From assembly GCF_963662255.1 (NCBI RefSeq), contig NC_085047.1:112440214-112504213 (forward strand): a stretch of DNA of 64,000 nt, read 5' to 3'. The notes below the pieces were generated by a model. That model was not told where the DNA came from. It worked only from the letters and a program-made list of their open reading frames with translations, and did not search any database. This document shows, one piece after another, positions 60,601 to 64,000 of this stretch. Position 1 is the first letter of the stretch. Each line of letters begins with the position of its first letter. The position numbers and the translations under genes are program-made. This DNA is from Cinclus cinclus (taxonomy: Eukaryota; Chordata; Aves; Passeriformes; Cinclidae).

Positions 60601-60845
60601 ATTAGAGATTTATCTCTGTTACCAAAATGTAAATTATTAGCACAGGCTTCTGCATCAGTTCACGCTTGACACAAATGACAAAAGATGCTGAAGAATGCAA
60701 AGAAATGAAAGGCCCTTACATCTCCTTTCTTTCAATTCTAGGCTAATGCTAATGTCACTTTACAATGTGAGTATCAACATGAAAGGCTTGAAGTACATCA
60801 GTGAGAGTCCAGGTTTTATTCCCCTGCTTTGGTGGCTGTTGAATG
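39931..60845 (+). CDS. HSF2BP: HSF2BP, heat shock factor 2-binding protein (partial, first 7 coding exons)
   Basis: Seven exons join in phase to give 274 codons matching vertebrate HSF2BP (human 334 aa). Residues up to about 125 form the coiled-coil N-terminal half (ETKEEFVKVRRRDLERLTTE, EIEQLRMDCEHFRARLE). From the AEYCTEMGAA segment onward the protein is armadillo-like helical (CTLLWGVSS, NVAALACGREF, LMLMSLYNVSIN, GFIPLLWWLL). Known family role: HSF2BP (MEILB2) binds BRCA2 and BRME1 and helps load RAD51/DMC1 at meiotic double-strand breaks. Exon 1 (MWRSAGLAGDAQ) differs from human, but the distance from Met1 to TKEEFVK is identical, supporting the start. The C-terminal exons (human DPDAEVCLHVLRL onward) are not found before 64000. 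Confidence 0.94.
42048..42198 (+). CDS. HSF2BP: HSF2BP exon 2 (NAGNAG acceptor)
   Basis: Residues 13-62 plus one base (KAETKEEFVKVRRRDLERLT...). The acceptor reads TTTCAG|AAG|GCT, so starting 3 nt later would drop Lys13. The longer form keeps the same spacing as the human protein. The donor is TCAA|GTGAGT. Confidence 0.94.
46047..46153 (-). mobile_element. CR1 LINE 3'-end fragment, antisense
   Basis: The order aatcataaaatcacag, gagatggaagggatctta, aagatcatccagttct, caggttgctta is typical of the reversed CR1 3' terminus, in HSF2BP intron 2. Confidence 0.85.
46626..46729 (+). CDS. HSF2BP: HSF2BP exon 3
   Basis: Residues 63-97 (NLEKKEEEIEQLRMDCEHFR...MREKK), a clear heptad-rich coiled coil. 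The acceptor is TGTCACAG|ACCTG and the donor AAGAAG|GTAGAT. Confidence 0.95.
49768..49895 (-). mobile_element. CR1 LINE 3'-end fragment, antisense
   Basis: The order atcatagagtcattg, cacagaatgctttggg, ttggaagggattttgg, cattccaaccacc, ggttgctcagaacc matches the reversed CR1 3' end in degraded form, in HSF2BP intron 3. Confidence 0.8.
50474..50515 (+). repeat. HSF2BP: 21-bp tandem duplication at the HSF2BP exon 4 acceptor
   Basis: The 21-bp unit ending in CCAG is present twice in a row, so both copies supply an AG acceptor followed by GAGAAACTGGACCTG. The in-frame difference is seven codons. Confidence 0.9.
50474..50644 (+). CDS. HSF2BP: HSF2BP exon 4 (duplicated acceptor)
   Basis: Residues 98-154 if the first acceptor is used (EKLDLLQ EKLDLQQ QLSEAKQQLLQQAEYCTEMG...). 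The second acceptor (exon start 50495) removes seven residues and then aligns without a gap to human EKLALRQQLNEAKQQ. The donor is GGAGGA|GTAAGT. Confidence 0.93.
51439..51481 (+). other. HSF2BP: Cryptic exon candidate in HSF2BP intron 4
   Basis: A pyrimidine-rich acceptor (TTGATTTTTCAG) and a perfect donor (A|GTAAGT) bracket 43 nt of open sequence (QHDEQLNEKDLVHY). Inclusion would shift the frame and meet TAA at the start of exon 5, so it would act as a poison exon if used. There is no direct evidence of use. Confidence 0.25.
54556..54694 (+). CDS. HSF2BP: HSF2BP exon 5
   Basis: Residues 155-200 plus one base (TKAVKFFAITAQTMESFVKS...FVLALAGIVT). The acceptor is ACTTGCAG|ACTAAA and the donor ACAA|GTAAGT. 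Confidence 0.95.
55191..55253. repeat. T-rich and (GTT)n tract
   Basis: Runs of T interrupted by single G, then about six GTT units, in HSF2BP intron 5. Confidence 0.9.
56081..56198 (+). CDS. HSF2BP: HSF2BP exon 6
   Basis: Runs to residue 239 plus two bases (NVAALACGREFLVSSSQELL...CNKFK). The acceptor is TTCCCACAG|ATGTG and the donor AAAGT|GTATGT. Confidence 0.95.
57602..57642. repeat. (AC)n microsatellite
   Basis: About 20 uninterrupted CA/AC dinucleotides in HSF2BP intron 6. Confidence 0.98.
60742..60845 (+). CDS. HSF2BP: HSF2BP exon 7
   Basis: Runs to residue 274 plus one base (VLMLMSLYNVSINMKGLKYI...FIPLLWWLLN). The acceptor is AATTCTAG|GCTAATG and the donor GAATG|GTAAGT. It is almost identical to the human segment. 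Confidence 0.96.
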
Positions 60846-63800
60846 GTAAGTTGCTCCAGAAACCTTGTCAACTGTGACTTTCAGGATTCTATAGGTTTGC
60901 AATGGATGTTGCAAATAACAAACCAGAAATCTGTATCTGTAACCTGATTAGCTTTTGACAGAATAAAAGTAAACATGAAGGGCAGATAGCTGGAGGGAGG
61001 TGTGCATTTTCCACAAAGTTTTTGGCACTGTATGTAATATTCCATCAATGTAAAATTTAAAGGTGGTAGATTTAAGAGTAGGAAATGGTGAAATTTGATG
61101 AAGTGGTTTAAAAAAGAAGCCACTTGTGTCTTCACATACCAACCTTAAAATAAACCTTAAGGGGAAACCACATATCAGTTCACTACCATTAACAAAGGGA
61201 AATGTACACATCTGGGGGAAGAAGCCAAGTCTGTAACTACACTGACCGATTGCAAAAGAGTCCCTTTCTGAAGAGAGGCCATATACTTTAATAGGATTTG
61301 GAGCTCCAGGGCTGGAGAACTATTCCCAGCTATGCCTTTAGCCAGTGCAGGACTCCAAGGACGTCAAGGACTTGTGTTGTCACTGTCAAGTACATGGGTG
61401 ACATCGAAGCTCTTCTCTTTGGGAGGCTTCGAATCCCTGTGCAGGAGCCAGCAGGGATTGTCGCTGGGCTGGGCTGGCAGCTGCATGCACAGCTCGTGAG
61501 GGACAGCAGGGGGACAGAGCTGTGACACTGTCCTGCCTGGGCATCCTCAAGATTTATGAGATTTTGGTGTGCAGATAGAACTGAGGTTAATTATCGCTCC
61601 GTTCTGCTAAAGCCCTGCTAAGGTACTACTGCTAAACACTTGGAGCAGCTGAAATGAGGAAGATTGCATCTGTTTTTTCCAGACATTATTTTGATGCTGA
61701 ATTTTTGAAAAAGCTTTGGTTAGGGTTGGTAAACTGAAAGCTATTTGTATAGCTCATGGTTCCCTTAACTATTTTACAGAAAACATAGCTGCTCAAGCTT
61801 TTCATCAAATAATTTCCTGCTGTGGAATGCCACAGGCTTTCTCTTCCAAGGTTTCAGGAAATTAAGTAATCCTTGTAAGGGAAACACCATTTCTACAGGG
61901 TTTTTAATATATTTTGATAAAAATGGGATCCTCAGAGAGCATCAAATACGTGGTCCTTTGTTCAGCTGTGCTTTGAAATTTTACATGTCTTAGTCCAGGT
62001 ATTCCTTTTAATTTATGTTGGCTAACATACACATAAGCTGTTCTAGCAAAAAAATACCAATTCAAAGTACCCTCAAAGAATCCTATAGATCTCTGTAGTT
62101 TTCCAGCATTTAATCTATCTCTAAATGTCTCTACTTGGAAAATCTAGCACCTTCCTCCCACTCTTGCTCCTCTCCCGTTTCCCTGACCAGCATCTTCAGG
62201 TTCTGCTAGCCATGATTGAGCTCATAAACACCTGGAGCTGCTACAGTATAAGGTCCTGTTTTTTCCATGCTGGAGAGTAGATCTCTACCCTGTGCTGGCA
62301 GAGTGTCCTGGATGTGCTGCCTGCCTGCAGGAAGCTTCTTCAAAGCCTGTTTTGATTAAGACTTATGACATGACTCAGCTTTCCAGTTTTGTATGCTTTT
62401 ATCACCATTCCCACTAAGAGAGGCCCCAGAAATCATCCTCTGATATTTTTTTATTTTCAGAGAATCATCCTGTTTGCTTTTCCATTGTCATTTTACAAGT
62501 GTCCATGACCTCAGCCTGTACCTCACTCCCATCTTTCTCCCACTGCCTTGTATGCAGCTGATAACTCCCTCAAATTCCTTCTCTGAGTTCATAGTCTTTG
62601 CCTATCCTTGTCCCCTGAAGAAGAATGTCCTTCCCACTAAATGAAGAGGGAAAATAATTGACTCGATTGTCTTTATTTCCCTTTGTTGTATCTGAAGCAA
62701 AGAGGGATTTGATTCAAGTTGTCTCACAGCATTTTCGAAGAGATAGAAATGTGCCTAGATGCTGAATACATTGATTGGAAGAGAAAGAAGGGGAAAAATC
62801 TAATAAAGGTTTCTAATGGAGTAGGAATATTAACAGCAAACTAGCCTGCTGTCTTTGGAAAACTTGGATGAGCTGGTGTGACTTCATGTTCACCAACAGG
62901 AATTCTTAATAGCTCTTTCTGCTGGAGGCTGTACTGATCACAGGAGAAAACCAAATGTTTGACACAATTTTTGAAGATAATGCAGGTCTCTGTAGTTTTA
63001 ACATTTCATGAGCTGGACTGTCTTTTTCTTCCTTATTTTTCTGCCTTTTAAAAACTTTCTGAAAGATGAACACCCTTTAATAACCAGCACTGGTCACTGA
63101 ATCCTCTGTGTAGATATCAGCTGTGCCTGCCTACACCTTCCCAGCCTGGTGCCAGCATAAAGCACATGAATGATGACTCAGATTTCTGTCTGTGGAGCAG
63201 CTTGTGGGAGCAATAGGGTGCTCCTCTTGTGGAGCACCATTTGTTTGCAGAGCAGCTGTTCCCATCTTGGACAAAATAGGCAGCTTTAGCTTCCTCCATC
63301 AGCTGCTGTCCCTGTGTTGGTGTCCTGGCTGAGGGTTTCACATAACTTTCAGATTAAAGAAGCCCTGTCTTCAGCCACAGAAAAAGAAGCCTGTATCATA
63401 TTGGGTAGAGAGCCACCTGAGATTTGTCTTTTTTTTTTTTTTTCTGGTGTTTTCCATCTAAAGATGCAATAAGACATCCATTCTGTACCTCCCAAAGAAG
63501 TGGATTGGAACATGACTCTGCCAAGGATCTCTTGAAGAATAAGAAGTAACAATCAGCTCAGGTATTAATAATAAAGACTAAATTTAATATTTTTCATTTT
63601 TGATCATGCAGAACATCTGCCTGCAAATGAGTGCTGGAGAAAAGGAGTCTAGGCTCTTCTCTACTTTCTCTGGTTCAGGTTTTTTGGTTGGTTGGGCTTT
63701 TTGTGTGTCTTTGGTTTTTTTCCCCCCACTTTCCTTTTCTTTGAATGCAGTTTAAAAAAATTGTCTCTTTGCATACTTGAAAAGCGTGGAATTCAGAGAC

Positions 63801-64000
63801 ACTTTGACAGTGACATTTCTTGTCCATAGCTGGGAAATTGCTCCAGGTACTTCATTAAACAAAGCACAAAAACAGAAATAGGATTCATTTTAGATCTTGC
63901 CCTTCAGTCTCCTCCACCACAGTTCCATGTGGAAATCCAACCTTGTTTATCCAAATTCTTTGCAATTTATGCTCTCTATTAGAAATGCTTGTGTGAAGCA

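Larger units (their letters stand above)
39967..64000 (+). other. HSF2BP: HSF2BP introns: contents
   Basis: The introns are 39967-42047, 42199-46625, 46730-50473, 50645-54555, 54695-56080, 56199-60741 and 60846 to beyond the window. Identified content is two antisense CR1 fragments, a T/GTT-rich tract, an AC microsatellite and a cryptic exon candidate at 51439-51481. The remainder, including 60846-64000, is AT-rich DNA with only short chance frames, and no other gene is recognised. Confidence 0.6.

Noticed and set aside
60846..64000. Remaining HSF2BP exons
   Set aside because: I looked for sequence encoding DPDAEVCLHVLRL and the C terminus and found nothing similar, so they are taken to lie beyond the window.

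Overview
The window looks like bird nuclear DNA, probably a songbird, although the species is not provable from sequence alone. The reasons are several CR1 LINE 3' fragments in both orientations, introns of one to a few kilobases with standard GT-AG sites, and two vertebrate genes, RRP1B and HSF2BP, arranged head to head as on human 21q22.3.

Positions 1-15850 hold a tandem array with a 3,358-bp period. Five copies are visible, the array continues off the left edge, and it ends at the right in a decayed partial unit (about 15781-15996). Each unit carries the same minus-strand, apparently single-exon gene. It has a GC box and TATA box, a good Kozak ATG, an intact reading frame of 373 codons (395 in copy 5), and an AT-rich 3' flank with AATAAA. 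The predicted protein is acidic in the middle, where it consists of degenerate 11-residue repeats of the form QELSxxxxxxx, and is proline/cysteine/arginine-rich at the C terminus. I do not recognise the family. Copies differ by a few substitutions in mosaic combinations, which points to recent amplification plus gene conversion.

Positions 15997-18934 are single-copy DNA in which I recognise no gene. RRP1B follows on the minus strand (ATG at 38828, stop at 19544). I could assemble 16 coding exons with consistent phases, giving 752 residues with an N-terminal Nop52-type domain, a basic middle and a conserved C terminus with a KVTF PP1-docking motif. The start codons of RRP1B and HSF2BP lie 1.1 kb apart in a GC-rich bidirectional promoter region, which is interrupted by an antisense CR1 copy (39055-39577) and an 11-bp x 8 minisatellite (39672-39759).

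HSF2BP, a meiotic BRCA2/BRME1 partner, runs on the plus strand from 39931. Seven coding exons (274 codons) lie in the window, and the last roughly 67 residues should lie beyond the right edge. Exon 4 begins in a 21-bp tandem duplication that copies the splice acceptor.

The most unusual content is the array: a homogenised multi-copy gene of unknown function beside a ribosome-biogenesis gene and a meiotic recombination gene.
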